Positions 29,499 to 38,555 are shown, numbered from the stretch's first letter. The stretch is DNA of 64,000 bases from Nocardia amikacinitolerans NBRC 108937 (GCF_001612615.1 NZ_BDAU01000012.1:62001-126000), one strand, 5' to 3'. Numbers and translations: made by a program. Notes: a model not told the origin generated them from the letters alone.

Positions 29499-30508
29499 TG
29501 GCGCGGATTCGATTGCCGAGGTACTCGACGAACCGCTACCTCTGGCTCGGCGTGCTCGCCGCTGGCTTCGTCGCGCTGCTGCTGGTCGGATCCAGCGTGG
29601 TGTCCGAGGCGCGGCTGTCGGACAAGACGATCAAGGCCGAGTTCGCCCAGGCGGCGGGACTGCGGGCGGGCGCGACGGTCGACGTGTCTGGCATCGAGGT
29701 CGGTCAGGTCCGCGCGGTGCGGCTGGACGGCGACAAGGTGGTCGTCGATCTGCGCGTGCGCCGCGATCTGCGACTCGGCTCGAACGCGCGGGCCGCGATC
29801 AAGATGTCGACCATCCTCGGCAGGCTGCACATCGAGCTCACACCGGGCGACGGAAAGGGATTGCCGGACAACATCATCCGGCTGGCGAACACCTCGGTTC
29901 CGTACAACCTCGGCAAGGTCATCCAGGACCCGCAGTACAAGTCGTCCTTCGAGCGGATCGAGCGGATCGATCCGGACAAGCTGCGTCAGGCGTTGGACGT
30001 GTTCGACCAGCAAATGGGCGACTCGCCGCAGCTGACCGTCGCGGCGCTGGACAGCATCGGCGCGCTGGCCAAGGTGATCAACGACCGCCGCGACGAGGTC
30101 GACCTGCTGCTGAAGAGCATGGACGAGGTCTCGCAGCTGGTCGCGGACAACCAGAACAGCGTGCTGCTGCTGCTCACCCGCGGTGAGGCGATCGGCAACG
30201 CGGTCGCGCTGCGCCAGGACCTGCTGCGCCAGCTGCTCGACAACGTCGCGGCGCTGTCGGCGCTCCTCCAGGAGATGGGCATCGAGAACAACGACCAGCT
30301 CGGGCCGCTCATCCAGAACCTGAACACGATGACCGAGGGGCTGGAGAAGAACCGGGAGAACCTGGACCGGCTGTACGAGATCATGCCGGTGGCCATGCGC
30401 CAGTTCAACAACGCGCTCGGCAACGGGCCGTACGGCGAGGTCTGGGCGCCATGGGTTTTCCCGGACAACTGGCTGTGTTTCGCGCAAGCGGTACCGGGGT
30501 GCAACTGA
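29495..30508 (+). CDS. mceC: Mce-family protein, MceC position
   Basis: A 337-residue Mce protein. I start at ATG 29495, which overlaps the MceB stop (ATGA) and follows a GGAGG site; the frame is open further upstream only as an overlap. One membrane segment (about residues 15-35) precedes the MCE domain (VDVSGIEVGQVRAVRLDGDK). A long helical region and a C-terminal PWVFPDNWLCF follow, as in MceC relatives. It acts with the other Mce subunits in lipid import. Confidence 0.9.
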   Translation: MMARIRLPRYSTNRYLWLGVLAAGFVALLLVGSSVVSEARLSDKTIKAEFAQAAGLRAGATVDVSGIEVGQVRAVRLDGDKVVVDLRVRRDLRLGSNARAAIKMSTILGRLHIELTPGDGKGLPDNIIRLANTSVPYNLGKVIQDPQYKSSFERIERIDPDKLRQALDVFDQQMGDSPQLTVAALDSIGALAKVINDRRDEVDLLLKSMDEVSQLVADNQNSVLLLLTRGEAIGNAVALRQDLLRQLLDNVAALSALLQEMGIENNDQLGPLIQNLNTMTEGLEKNRENLDRLYEIMPVAMRQFNNALGNGPYGEVWAPWVFPDNWLCFAQAVPGCN

Positions 30509-31605
30509 TGACTATTCGTGGAGTACTGAAACTGGCCGCCCTCTGCGTGGTCGCGGCGGTGAGCAGCGGCTGTTCGCTGCTGCCCGAGAGTGTGAGTTCG
30601 CTACCCGACCGATATCTCGGCGAACAATTGCGGATCAGCGCGGATTTCGAGAACGTGGCGGGTCTGTACGCGGGCAACGAGGTGGCCGTTCTCGGTGTTC
30701 CGGTGGGCCGGGTCGACACCGTCACCGCGCGCGGCAGCTATGTCGAGGTCACCATGTCCATCGACAAGGACGTCGAGGTGCCCGCCGACGCCATCGCCGC
30801 GCTGGTCTCCCCGCAGCTGATCACCAACCGGCACGTCGAGCTGGCACCGGCCTACACCGGCGGCCCGACCCTCGCCGACGGAGCGCACATCCCGTTGGCG
30901 CGCACCAGGACTCCGGTCGAACTGGACCGGATCCTGGAGAATTTCGACCAGCTCGGCGCGGCGCTGAAGGGCGACAACGAGAACGGGCCGATGGCGAGCC
31001 GGGTGCTGTTCCCGCTGCTCGACGGCAACGGCGACCGGTTGCGCGAGACGCTCGACGCGCTCTCCGCCGCCTTCGAGGTGACCCTCGCCAACAAGGACCA
31101 GATCGCCAACACCATCGTCAAACTCAACGAGATCACCCAGGTGATCGCTTCCAACGACCAAACGGTGCGCGACTTCAGCGGCAGGCTCACCGAATTGGTG
31201 CGTTTGATGGGTGAACAGTCGCCCGGCCTGCACGCGGTGCTGACCCAGCTCAACGATTTCGTGAACAACACCTCGACAGTGGTCGGACAGAACCGAGACC
31301 AGTTGGCGGGCGCGCTCACCCGTTTCGTCGCGATCACCGAACAGATGCGCGCGAACTCGCGCCAGCTCACCGAGATCGTCGACGTCACACCGCTGTTCTT
31401 CGAGAACATCACCAACGCGATGAGCCGCGAGCATCAGGCCGTCCGACTGCACGGCCTGCTCGACAAAGCCGTGCTGGACGGTGAAGCGCTCGCACTGTTC
31501 TGCGAGCGAATTCAGCTGCGGCTGGACGGCTGTCGCACCGGAAAGATCCAAGACATGGGACCGGACTTCGGTCTCACCGCCGCACTGCTGGGGATTGCGA
31601 AATGA
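30508..31605 (+). CDS. mceD: Mce-family lipoprotein, MceD position
   Basis: The 365-residue protein has an N-terminal hydrophobic stretch ending in VSSGC (Cys22), a plausible lipobox, then an MCE domain (VAVLGVPVGRVDTV) and helical repeats. In the classical mce operons of M. tuberculosis only the E subunit is the lipoprotein; here both D and E positions carry such a signal. ATG 30508 shares its A with the MceC stop. The 3' end overlaps MceE by four bases. Confidence 0.88.
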   Translation: MTIRGVLKLAALCVVAAVSSGCSLLPESVSSLPDRYLGEQLRISADFENVAGLYAGNEVAVLGVPVGRVDTVTARGSYVEVTMSIDKDVEVPADAIAALVSPQLITNRHVELAPAYTGGPTLADGAHIPLARTRTPVELDRILENFDQLGAALKGDNENGPMASRVLFPLLDGNGDRLRETLDALSAAFEVTLANKDQIANTIVKLNEITQVIASNDQTVRDFSGRLTELVRLMGEQSPGLHAVLTQLNDFVNNTSTVVGQNRDQLAGALTRFVAITEQMRANSRQLTEIVDVTPLFFENITNAMSREHQAVRLHGLLDKAVLDGEALALFCERIQLRLDGCRTGKIQDMGPDFGLTAALLGIAK

Positions 31606-32714
31606 GGACTAGGGCGGCGTTGCGCCGCACCATCGCGGCCGGGCTCGTCGCCGCGAGCATCGGCGCCGCGACCGGCTGCGCGGTGACCGTGGACAACGTG
31701 CCGCTGCCCAAGCCGGGCATCGGCGCACCCGGCTACAAGATTCACGCCGCCTTCCGCGACGCGCTCAATCTGCCGGATCGCGCGCACGTCAAGATCGGCG
31801 GCACCGACATCGGCGTGGTGACCGCGATCAGCACCACCAACTTCGTCGCCGACGTGGAAATGGAGATCCGCGAGGACATCAGGCTGCCGCGCGGCACCAC
31901 CGCGGAACTGCGGCAGGCCACCCCGCTCGGCGACATCTTCGTCGCCATGACCCTGCCCGTCGCGCAGGACAACACGGAGATGCTGCGCCCGGGCGACACC
32001 ATCGGCACCGAGCACACCTCCGCTGGTGCGTCGGTGGAGCAGCTGATGGTGTCGATCTCCATGCTGCTCAACGGCGGCGGGCTCAATCAGGCCGCCAAGA
32101 TCACCGCCGAGATGAACTCCATGTTCGCGGGGCGAGCGCCGCAGCTGTCGCACCTGCTCATCGAATTGAGCAGTGCCATCGATGCCTTGAACCGGCGCAC
32201 CGCCGATATCGACAGCGTGCTCTCCGGCGTCAACCTGTTGACCGGCGAATTGGCGGCGCGCAAAGCGGAACTCGGCGAGGCGGCCGACACCTTCCCTGCG
32301 CTGCTCGCGCTGTTCGCCGAGAACAACAGGGATATCTCGGCATTGATCGGCAAGGTGTCGGTGACCATGTCCGCGCTCGGCGATTTCACCGAGACGACCG
32401 GGCCGGAGTTCGTCGGCCTCTTCGACAGCATTCAACGGCTGATGTCCGGATTCACCCAGATGGGCGAGGAATTGGGACAGGCGCTGGAACGCTTCGATCA
32501 GATGTATCCGTCGGTCATGGCGTCGTTCGACGGGCCGAATCTGTCGGTGGCGGCCACGGTTTCGTATCTCAGCCTGGGCGCGCTGACCGATCCCAGCGGT
32601 AGCCGTCCGCCGGAGCTCGGTGACGTGCCCGCCTTCATCGGCAGCCTCGCACAGGTCATCGAGAAAGTCATCGGCAGGCTCACCAGCCCGCCGCGCACGG
32701 AGGGCGGACGATGA
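31602..32714 (+). CDS. mceE: Mce-family lipoprotein, MceE position
   Basis: A 370-residue Mce protein with a lipoprotein-like signal (AATGC, Cys26) and an MCE domain (VKIGGTDIGVVTAIS). The helical region follows in the usual order. It corresponds to LprK-type lipoproteins, which anchor the Mce tube at the membrane. The start overlaps the MceD stop and the stop overlaps the MceF start, each by four bases, so subunit stoichiometry is probably set by coupled translation. Confidence 0.88.
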   Translation: MRTRAALRRTIAAGLVAASIGAATGCAVTVDNVPLPKPGIGAPGYKIHAAFRDALNLPDRAHVKIGGTDIGVVTAISTTNFVADVEMEIREDIRLPRGTTAELRQATPLGDIFVAMTLPVAQDNTEMLRPGDTIGTEHTSAGASVEQLMVSISMLLNGGGLNQAAKITAEMNSMFAGRAPQLSHLLIELSSAIDALNRRTADIDSVLSGVNLLTGELAARKAELGEAADTFPALLALFAENNRDISALIGKVSVTMSALGDFTETTGPEFVGLFDSIQRLMSGFTQMGEELGQALERFDQMYPSVMASFDGPNLSVAATVSYLSLGALTDPSGSRPPELGDVPAFIGSLAQVIEKVIGRLTSPPRTEGGR

Positions 32715-33889
32715 ACATCCCGCTCTGGAATTACCTGGTACGCAAGCGCATCGCCGTCGCCAACCTCGGCCTCGTATTGGTTCTCGTCGCGGGCTCGGTC
32801 TACTTGAGTTCGCAGGTGCTGCGCTTCAACCCGGTGCCGAACACGTACCTGGTCACCGTGCAGTTGCAGACCTCCGGCGGGTTGCTGGCGAACAACGACG
32901 TCACGTTCCGCGGCACCAGGATCGGGCTGGTGCGCGAGGTCCGGGTGGCCGACGTCGGCATCGAGGCCGTCGCCGAAATCCAGTCCTCGGCGCGCATTCC
33001 GGTCGGCGGCACCGTCGCGGTCGGTCGCCTGTCCGCCGCGGGGGAGCAGTACCTGGATTTCCGGCCGGACTCCGACACCGGTCCCTTCCTCGCTGACGGC
33101 GATGTGGTGCCGGTGTCGCGGACGAAGGCGCCGGTCTCGGTGCAGTCCGTGCTGGCGAACGTGAGCGGCATGATCGGCGGGCTGAATCCGCAGCGGCTCA
33201 CCGTGATCGTCGACGAACTGGACAAGGCGTTGGCGGGCGGTCCGGATCGGCTGCGCAACATGATCTCCGGGATCAGCAGGGCCATGGCGGGTCTCGACGG
33301 CCTGCTGCCGCAGACCAGGCAGTTGATCGAGAACCTCGAGATCATCGCGGAGACGACCTCGCACGCCCAACCCGACCTGACGACCCTCACCACCGGTGCG
33401 GGCGCGCTGTTCGAACAGCTGACCGCCGCCGATCAGGAGGTCCGGCGCTTCCTCGACCTGGCGCCCGGCCAGCTGGCGACGCTGGGCGGCTTCGTGGCCG
33501 AGACCGAGGACCCCGTGACCAATCTGGTGACGAACTTCGTGGCCATCACCAAGTCGGCGAAGCTGCGCCAGCCCGCCATCGCGGCGCTGTTCCCCGCGCT
33601 GCGCACCGGCACCGAGGCGATCGGCATCCCGGCGCACGACGGCGCGTTCCACACCCTCGTCGACCCCTGGCCGCGGCCGACCTGCGACTACGAGACGATC
33701 CCCGTCGTACCGACGCTGGCAACCACCGACACCAGGGTGCGGCTCTACAACTACTGCGTCACCAGCAATCCGGCGCTTCAGGTGCGCGGTTCGGCCAACG
33801 CACCGCGGCCCAACGTGCCCGACAACGGTTCCGGCCCGCCGCCGGGTGTGACCGGAAACGAACTGTCCCGACCCGTTCCCGGGCGATAG
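32711..33889 (+). CDS. mceF: Mce-family protein, MceF position
   Basis: A 392-residue Mce protein, last subunit of the set. It has an N-terminal membrane segment (about 15-33), an MCE domain (VTFRGTRIGLVREV) and a helical region. A C-terminal part with PWPRPTCDYETIP and a Pro/Gly-rich tail closes the protein. It overlaps MceE by four bases. A Mce-associated protein follows 12 bases downstream. Confidence 0.9.
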   Translation: MNIPLWNYLVRKRIAVANLGLVLVLVAGSVYLSSQVLRFNPVPNTYLVTVQLQTSGGLLANNDVTFRGTRIGLVREVRVADVGIEAVAEIQSSARIPVGGTVAVGRLSAAGEQYLDFRPDSDTGPFLADGDVVPVSRTKAPVSVQSVLANVSGMIGGLNPQRLTVIVDELDKALAGGPDRLRNMISGISRAMAGLDGLLPQTRQLIENLEIIAETTSHAQPDLTTLTTGAGALFEQLTAADQEVRRFLDLAPGQLATLGGFVAETEDPVTNLVTNFVAITKSAKLRQPAIAALFPALRTGTEAIGIPAHDGAFHTLVDPWPRPTCDYETIPVVPTLATTDTRVRLYNYCVTSNPALQVRGSANAPRPNVPDNGSGPPPGVTGNELSRPVPGR

Positions 33890-33901
33890 GAAGGAAAAGC
33901 C

Positions 33902-34639
33902 ATGAGTGACAACGATGTCGACAAAGGCGCCGCGCCCGTGACGACGGGCGCGGCGGACACCGGGTCTGCGGAGCAGGCCGCCGCGGATACCGAGGCGCAG
34001 GCTGCGCTGTCCACCGACAAGTCCTCCGCGGATGTGAAGGACACTGCGGTGGCGGCCACCGCCATCGCGTCCGCAGATGCGAAAGGCACTGCGGTGAAGT
34101 CGAGTTGGCGTGATCGTCTGCGTATCCCCGGCGGAACCAAGGGCGTCGTCGCGGCACGCGCCGCGGTAGCCGTCCTGCTGGGTGGCGCGATCGCGTCCAC
34201 CGGATACTTCTTCGTGCAGAACAAGGACAACGAGGCCCTGCTCGCGGCGCACGAGGAGGCAAGGGCGGCGGCCTGCGCGTACGCGCCCGTGCTCGCGAAC
34301 TACGACGCGAAGAACCTCGATGCCTACTTCACCGCGGTGCTGGACGGCGCGACCGGCGACTGGAAGAAGCAGTTCGACGACACCAGCCGCGAGCTGAAAG
34401 AGGTGCTGTCCCAAGGCGAGGTGGTCTCCAAGACCAACGACGTGCAGTGCGCGGTGAAGACCGGCGACGAGACCTCGGCCGAGGCGATCGTGGTGATCGG
34501 CCAGACCATCACCAGCGTCGGCACCCAGGGCAAGCCCGCGCCCGGCCAGCTGTCCATGGTGATGCGCATGGCCAAGGTGGACGGCAAGTGGTTGGTCAAC
34601 AAGGTGAACTCGCCGCTCGTACCCGCTCCGCAGCAATAG
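33902..34639 (+). CDS. Mce-associated membrane protein
   Basis: The 245-residue protein has an Ala/Asp/Thr-rich cytoplasmic N-terminus (1-75), one membrane segment (about 82-102, VVAARAAVAVLLGGAIASTG) and an extracytoplasmic domain with two cysteines. This is the layout of Mce-associated (Mas/Mam) proteins, which in mycobacteria stabilise or assist the transporter. An AAGGAAAAG site precedes ATG 33902. It closes the operon and converges on the twin-TetR gene. Confidence 0.85.
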   Translation: MSDNDVDKGAAPVTTGAADTGSAEQAAADTEAQAALSTDKSSADVKDTAVAATAIASADAKGTAVKSSWRDRLRIPGGTKGVVAARAAVAVLLGGAIASTGYFFVQNKDNEALLAAHEEARAAACAYAPVLANYDAKNLDAYFTAVLDGATGDWKKQFDDTSRELKEVLSQGEVVSKTNDVQCAVKTGDETSAEAIVVIGQTITSVGTQGKPAPGQLSMVMRMAKVDGKWLVNKVNSPLVPAPQQ

Positions 34640-34643
34640 GTTT

Positions 34644-34657
34644 CGGCCGCGCGGCCG
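34644..34657. terminator. 14-bp perfect palindrome between convergent genes
   Basis: CGGCCGCGCGGCCG is self-complementary and lies just after the Mce-associated gene and before the end of the reverse TetR gene. It may help stop transcription from both sides. There is no T run. Confidence 0.3.
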
Positions 34658-34675
34658 CGCAGTGCGGCGGGTGGT

Positions 34676-35929
34676 TCAACGCGGCGCCGCGGGCCTTCCG
34701 AAGAGGATGACCTGCATCAGGTGGATGACCCGTGTCTGCGAGCTGGACGGATTGTCCGGACCCAACCACTGACCGAGGTCGACGACCAAGGCGAAGGCGG
34801 CGTGCACCAGCACCCGCGACTCGGCGGCGGACAGTTCAGGGCGCACCCCGACGACGAGCTTCGCCCACTCTTCGACATTGAGCCGCTGGATGTTTCGCAG
34901 TACGGTGCGGTCCTCCTGCGGCACGTTGCTGATCTCGGCGTAGTAGACGAAGGTCAACTCCCGCTCGGCGAACGAGCCGGCGACGTAGAGCTCGATGAGC
35001 CTGGTGAGCGCGCGCTCCGGGTCACCGTCGGAGGCGGCGATGGCCGGACCGATGGCGGCCGAAACCCGGTCCGCCGCACGGCGAAACGCGGCGGCGAGCA
35101 GATCACCCTTGCTCCGGTAGAAGCGATAGACGGCCGAGGACGCGGGCAGCTCGGCGGCATTGGCGATGTCCTCGACGCTGACGTTCGGATAGCCGCGCTC
35201 GTGGAAGAGTTCGATGGCGCGCCGCAGCAGCAGCTCGTGCTTGAACCGGAGCGGGACCTCGGTGGCGCCCTCGGTGGACGGCGCGTCGCCGACCGGCGGC
35301 AGGTCGCAGCGGACGACGTCCAGGCACGCCGTGCGCAGCAGCTTGGTCAGCGACCGCACCGGGATGGACACGTGGTGATCGGAGATGCTGCCGATGACGC
35401 TGAGCACCGCGGTGGCCAGAACGACGCTGTCCGCGTTCGCGAGTCCGGGCCGTGTCTCGGCGAGCAACGCGCCGACCACCCGATACGCCTCGATCAGCTG
35501 GTCGATCAGGATCCGGTAGTCGTCCTGCTCGAGGTAGCGGCTCTGCCACCGCAGCAGGGCAGCGCCGCGGCGGTTGGCGATCGACTTCTCGATGAAGGTA
35601 TCGATGATGTGCTCGAGCCTGCGCTGCGCGTCGGCCTCGGCCAGGTCGTCCGGCAGGCGCACCGCCTCCGCGCAGAGCGCGCTCAGCCGCAGCGCCTCCT
35701 CGCGGAACAGCGCGTACTTGCTGGGGTAGTGGCGATACAGCGCGGTGGAGCTGATGTCGAGCCGGGATGCGATCTCTTCCATGCTGACGCCGTGGTAACC
35801 GAGTGCGCCGAAGGCCTCGGCGGAGGTCGCCGCGATCTGCGCCCGCCGGTTTCGCGGCCGACGGCGGATCGCCCGTGCGTTCTCACCGCTCGCCGCCTCC
35901 CGGCGGGCGCCGCCTTTCTGCGCATCCAT
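34676..35929 (-). CDS. Regulator with two TetR domains, copy 1
   Basis: This 417-residue protein contains two TetR-type helix-turn-helix units. The first is near residues 28-75 (VSMEEIASRLDISSTALYRH then YPSKYALF). The second is near 240-290 (VSVEDIANAAELPASSAVYR then FYRSKGDLL). Most TetR proteins are about 200 residues with one such unit, so this is a fused or internally duplicated form. It is a close paralogue of the protein at 36116-37372. Two predicted operator sites lie upstream, which suggests autoregulation. The position next to the Mce operon and the shared site at the MpaB gene suggest control of lipid uptake or oxidation. Confidence 0.88.
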   Translation of the reverse strand: MDAQKGGARREAASGENARAIRRRPRNRRAQIAATSAEAFGALGYHGVSMEEIASRLDISSTALYRHYPSKYALFREEALRLSALCAEAVRLPDDLAEADAQRRLEHIIDTFIEKSIANRRGAALLRWQSRYLEQDDYRILIDQLIEAYRVVGALLAETRPGLANADSVVLATAVLSVIGSISDHHVSIPVRSLTKLLRTACLDVVRCDLPPVGDAPSTEGATEVPLRFKHELLLRRAIELFHERGYPNVSVEDIANAAELPASSAVYRFYRSKGDLLAAAFRRAADRVSAAIGPAIAASDGDPERALTRLIELYVAGSFAERELTFVYYAEISNVPQEDRTVLRNIQRLNVEEWAKLVVGVRPELSAAESRVLVHAAFALVVDLGQWLGPDNPSSSQTRVIHLMQVILFGRPAAPR

Positions 35930-35951
35930 GCGGCGATGCTAACCCAAACGG

Positions 35952-35962
35952 ATGCTCGGTAA
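35952..35962 (+). promoter_or_regulatory. Predicted TetR operator core, proximal to copy 1
   Basis: ATGCTCGGTAA lies 23 bases before the start of the first twin-TetR gene and is repeated exactly at 36060-36070. The flanks match less well. Such a place would let the regulator block its own promoter. Confidence 0.45.
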
Positions 35963-36055
35963 AGCAGGCTTTCCCAGGCCGGAATCAAACTGAATGATAG
36001 ATCACAAACAGGGAGTAACGGCCGCTATAACGGGCGCGATTAAACCGATGCGGAC

Positions 36056-36078
36056 CAGAATGCTCGGTAACATTATCG
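36056..36078 (+). promoter_or_regulatory. Predicted TetR operator, distal
   Basis: The core GAATGCTCGGTAACATTAT holds the inverted ends AATG and CATT around an 8-base centre. It matches the site upstream of the MpaB gene at 21 of 23 positions. Confidence 0.6.
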
Positions 36079-36115
36079 CGGCATGGATCCGGCTGTCGAC
36101 CCCGGTGCGGTGGTT

Positions 36116-37372
36116 TCAGCCCTGTGCCGGACGGCCGAACAACGCGACCTGCATCAGCAGTCGCACCCGGTCCTGCGCGGCGATCGGGTCGCTGCCGAAC
36201 GCGCGGCCGAGATCGATCACCAGCGCGAAGGCCGCGTGGATCAGGAAGCGCGCCTCGGCGGGCGAGAGCTCCGGTCGCACCTCGCGTAGCAGCTTGGCCC
36301 ACTCCTCGACGCTGAGCCGTTGGATATTGCGCAGGACGGTGCGCTCCTCGGCCGGAACATGTTGGAACTCGGTGAAATACACGAAGGTGAGGTCGCGCTC
36401 GGCGAAAGAACCGGAGACGTAGTACTCGATCAGCTTGGTGAGCGCGGCTTCCGGTCCGTCGGATGCGGCGACAGCGGGGCCGATCGCGTTCGAGACGCGT
36501 TCGGCCGCCCTGCGGAACGCGGCGGCCAGCAGATCGCTCTTGCCGCGGTAGAAGCGGTAGACCGCTGATGCCGCGGAAAGCCCTGCGGCGCTGGCGATCT
36601 CTTCGACGCTCACATTGGGATAGCCGCGGTCGTGGAAGAGCTCGACGGCCTTGTGCAGCAGCAGCTCGTGTTTGAACGACTCCGGGATCTCCACCGCCGC
36701 CGTGGGTTCCGCTTCAGCAGCGGCGGGCGGCAGTTCGGTGTTCGCCAGCGACCAGCAGGCCGAGCGGAGCAGGCGCGCAAGGGATTTGGCAGGCAGCGCG
36801 GCGTGGTGGTCGGCGATGCTCGTGATGGCGCTCAGCAGTGCGGCGCGGAGCACCCTGGCGTCGTCCTGGCCGAGTTCCGGGCGCAGCCCGCGCAATTCGG
36901 TGCCGAGCGCGTCCAACACGGTGGCCTGCTGCTCGGCCAGCGTCCCTTGGTCCTCCGGCTCCAGGTAGCGGCCCTCCCAGCGCACCAGCGTGACACTCGG
37001 GCGGTTCTCGATGGTGGCGCCGATCAATGCGTCCAGCACCGCGTGCAGCCGTTGCTCGGGGGAGAGTTCGGCGGCGTCGTCGGGCAGTTGGACCGACTCG
37101 GTCATCGCCCGGCCGACCCGCATGAGCTCCTCGCGGAACAGCGCGTACTTGCTCGGATAGTGCCGGTACAGCGCGGCCGAGCTGATCCCGAGCCCGGAGG
37201 CGATGTCCTCCATGCTCACGCCGTGATAGCCGAGGGCGCCGAAAGCGGCTGCGGACGCCGCGGCGATCTGCGCGCGCCGATTCTTCGGCCGCCGCTTGAT
37301 CTCCCGTGGTGCCGAGTCGCCGCTGACTGCCTTTCGCGCCGTACGGCGATTGTCGACACTCATGCCGGACAT
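36116..37372 (-). CDS. Regulator with two TetR domains, copy 2
   Basis: I start this 418-residue protein at ATG 37372 (MSGMSVDN), which gives the same length as copy 1; ATG 37363 is possible and upstream codons lack protein-like character. The first helix-turn-helix has YHGVSMEDIASGLGISSAAL, the second YPNVSVEEIASAAGLSAASA. Similarity to copy 1 runs over the whole length, including the C-terminal ERTVLRNIQRLxVEEWAKL and VxLFGRPA. The two genes are tandem on the same strand, a recent duplication. They may form a heterodimer or bind related sites. Confidence 0.87.
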   Translation of the reverse strand: MSGMSVDNRRTARKAVSGDSAPREIKRRPKNRRAQIAAASAAAFGALGYHGVSMEDIASGLGISSAALYRHYPSKYALFREELMRVGRAMTESVQLPDDAAELSPEQRLHAVLDALIGATIENRPSVTLVRWEGRYLEPEDQGTLAEQQATVLDALGTELRGLRPELGQDDARVLRAALLSAITSIADHHAALPAKSLARLLRSACWSLANTELPPAAAEAEPTAAVEIPESFKHELLLHKAVELFHDRGYPNVSVEEIASAAGLSAASAVYRFYRGKSDLLAAAFRRAAERVSNAIGPAVAASDGPEAALTKLIEYYVSGSFAERDLTFVYFTEFQHVPAEERTVLRNIQRLSVEEWAKLLREVRPELSPAEARFLIHAAFALVIDLGRAFGSDPIAAQDRVRLLMQVALFGRPAQG

Positions 37373-37770
37373 CGTAACGACTTCGCGCCCGCCGTGATTT
37401 GCCCAGGTCGCGCTGCGTCGACCGGCTCGAGCGCTGGGCACGCGACCGAGCACCGCGGCCGTTCCGTGTGGTCTCGATGCGCGGTCGCTTCGAGACCACA
37501 CGGTTCGCCGCTCGGCTCGCCGCGGCGGCGAGGCGGGATGCGCCGCGCCGAACCGTTCGGAGATCGGCGATCGAGCCTTCCGCACTGGGGGCACCAGCAG
37601 TCTGTCTGTGTCGATCGCCGAACGATGATGAACATACAGCAAAGTCAACCGAGGTAGAGCATAAATGAGATAGTGAATTGTCAGTCACTACAGTGCCCTG
37701 GTCCGTTGTCGGCGGTGTTACCGTTGCGGTGGTCCGCCGCAGCGGCGGTCGTCGGGAGAAGGGGGCTGCC
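37373..37770. other. 398-bp non-coding region with a strong inverted repeat
   Basis: CCGTGTGGTCTCGA (37464-37477) and TCGAGACCACACGG (37490-37503) are perfect 14-bp inverted copies with a 12-base loop. A further 17-bp palindrome (CTCGCCGC-G-GCGGCGAG) lies at 37516-37532. No gene is supported. The region carries the promoters of the divergent TetR copy 2 and DJ-1-type genes; the hairpin may be an operator or an RNA structure. Confidence 0.5.
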
Positions 37771-38505
37771 GTGTCGGCATGTCAAATCGCGGTGGTGTTG
37801 TATCCGGGCATGACGGCGCTCGACGCGATCGGACCGTACGAGGTGCTGCGCTTCGCACCGGGTGCGGAAGTCCGTTTCGTCGGACACGAGATCGGACCGG
37901 TAGTCACCGACAGCGGCGCGCTCGCGCTCGGGGTGACCCACACCTTCGACGAGACGCCGGCCCCACGGCTGGTCGTGGTCCCCGGCGGCCCGGCCGCGAC
38001 CGCCGTCGCCGCGGACGAGCGGGTGCTGGAGTGGGTGCGCACCGTGCACACCACCGCCGAATGGACCACCTCGGTGTGTACGGGCGCCCTCGTGCTCGCC
38101 GCGGCTGGCCTGCTGGATGGCCAACCCGCCACGACGCATTGGGCGGCGCAGCGCGCCCTGGGCCTGCTCGGCGCCGTGCCCCAACGCGGTGAACGGTTCG
38201 TGGTCGGCGACCGCATCGCCACGGCCGCCGGTGTCTCGGCCGGTATCGATCTCGCGCTGTGGTTGGTCGGCGAGGTCTTCGGCGAGGAGCGCGCCGAGGC
38301 GATTCAGCTCGCCATCGAATACGACCCCCGACCGCCCTTCGACGCGGGCCACCCCGACAAGGTCGCGCCCGCGGTACGCCGCTCGGCGTTGATCGACCAG
38401 GTCCGGCTGCTCGGCGACCTGCGGCACAGCGAAACCCTGCTGCGCACCCTCACGGGCGCGCAGCAAGCGTTGTGGCGCAGCGCGATTCGCCGAATCCGCA
38501 GCTGA
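37771..38505 (+). CDS. DJ-1/PfpI family protein
   Basis: The 244-residue protein has the DJ-1/PfpI fold: an N-terminal strand IAVVLYPGMTALDAIGPYEV and the nucleophile elbow SVCTGALVLAAAGLLDG with Cys103. THWA follows, as in GATase-like and isonitrile-hydratase-type members. No AraC domain is attached. GTG 37771 has GAGAAGGGGG upstream and is preferred over the earlier in-frame codon. The C-terminal tail LTGAQQALWRSAIRRIRS is repeated almost exactly in the next small protein. Substrate and role are unknown; hydrolase, chaperone or isonitrile hydratase are possible. Confidence 0.82.
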   Translation: MSACQIAVVLYPGMTALDAIGPYEVLRFAPGAEVRFVGHEIGPVVTDSGALALGVTHTFDETPAPRLVVVPGGPAATAVAADERVLEWVRTVHTTAEWTTSVCTGALVLAAAGLLDGQPATTHWAAQRALGLLGAVPQRGERFVVGDRIATAAGVSAGIDLALWLVGEVFGEERAEAIQLAIEYDPRPPFDAGHPDKVAPAVRRSALIDQVRLLGDLRHSETLLRTLTGAQQALWRSAIRRIRS

Positions 38506-38511
38506 CCGGCG
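38451..38511 (+). repeat. 61-bp direct repeat, copy 1 (end of DJ-1-type gene)
   Basis: This block matches 38690-38750 at 58 of 61 positions by hand alignment. It spans the last 18 codons and the stop of the DJ-1-type gene. Confidence 0.9.
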
Positions 38512-38555
38512 GCCAGCTGGCCGAATGGCGACTACGACGAAGAGGAGGAGTGACC

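Noticed and set aside
36001..36115. Short forward frames in the TetR intergenic region
   Set aside because: They cross the predicted operators and extend antisense into the second TetR gene.
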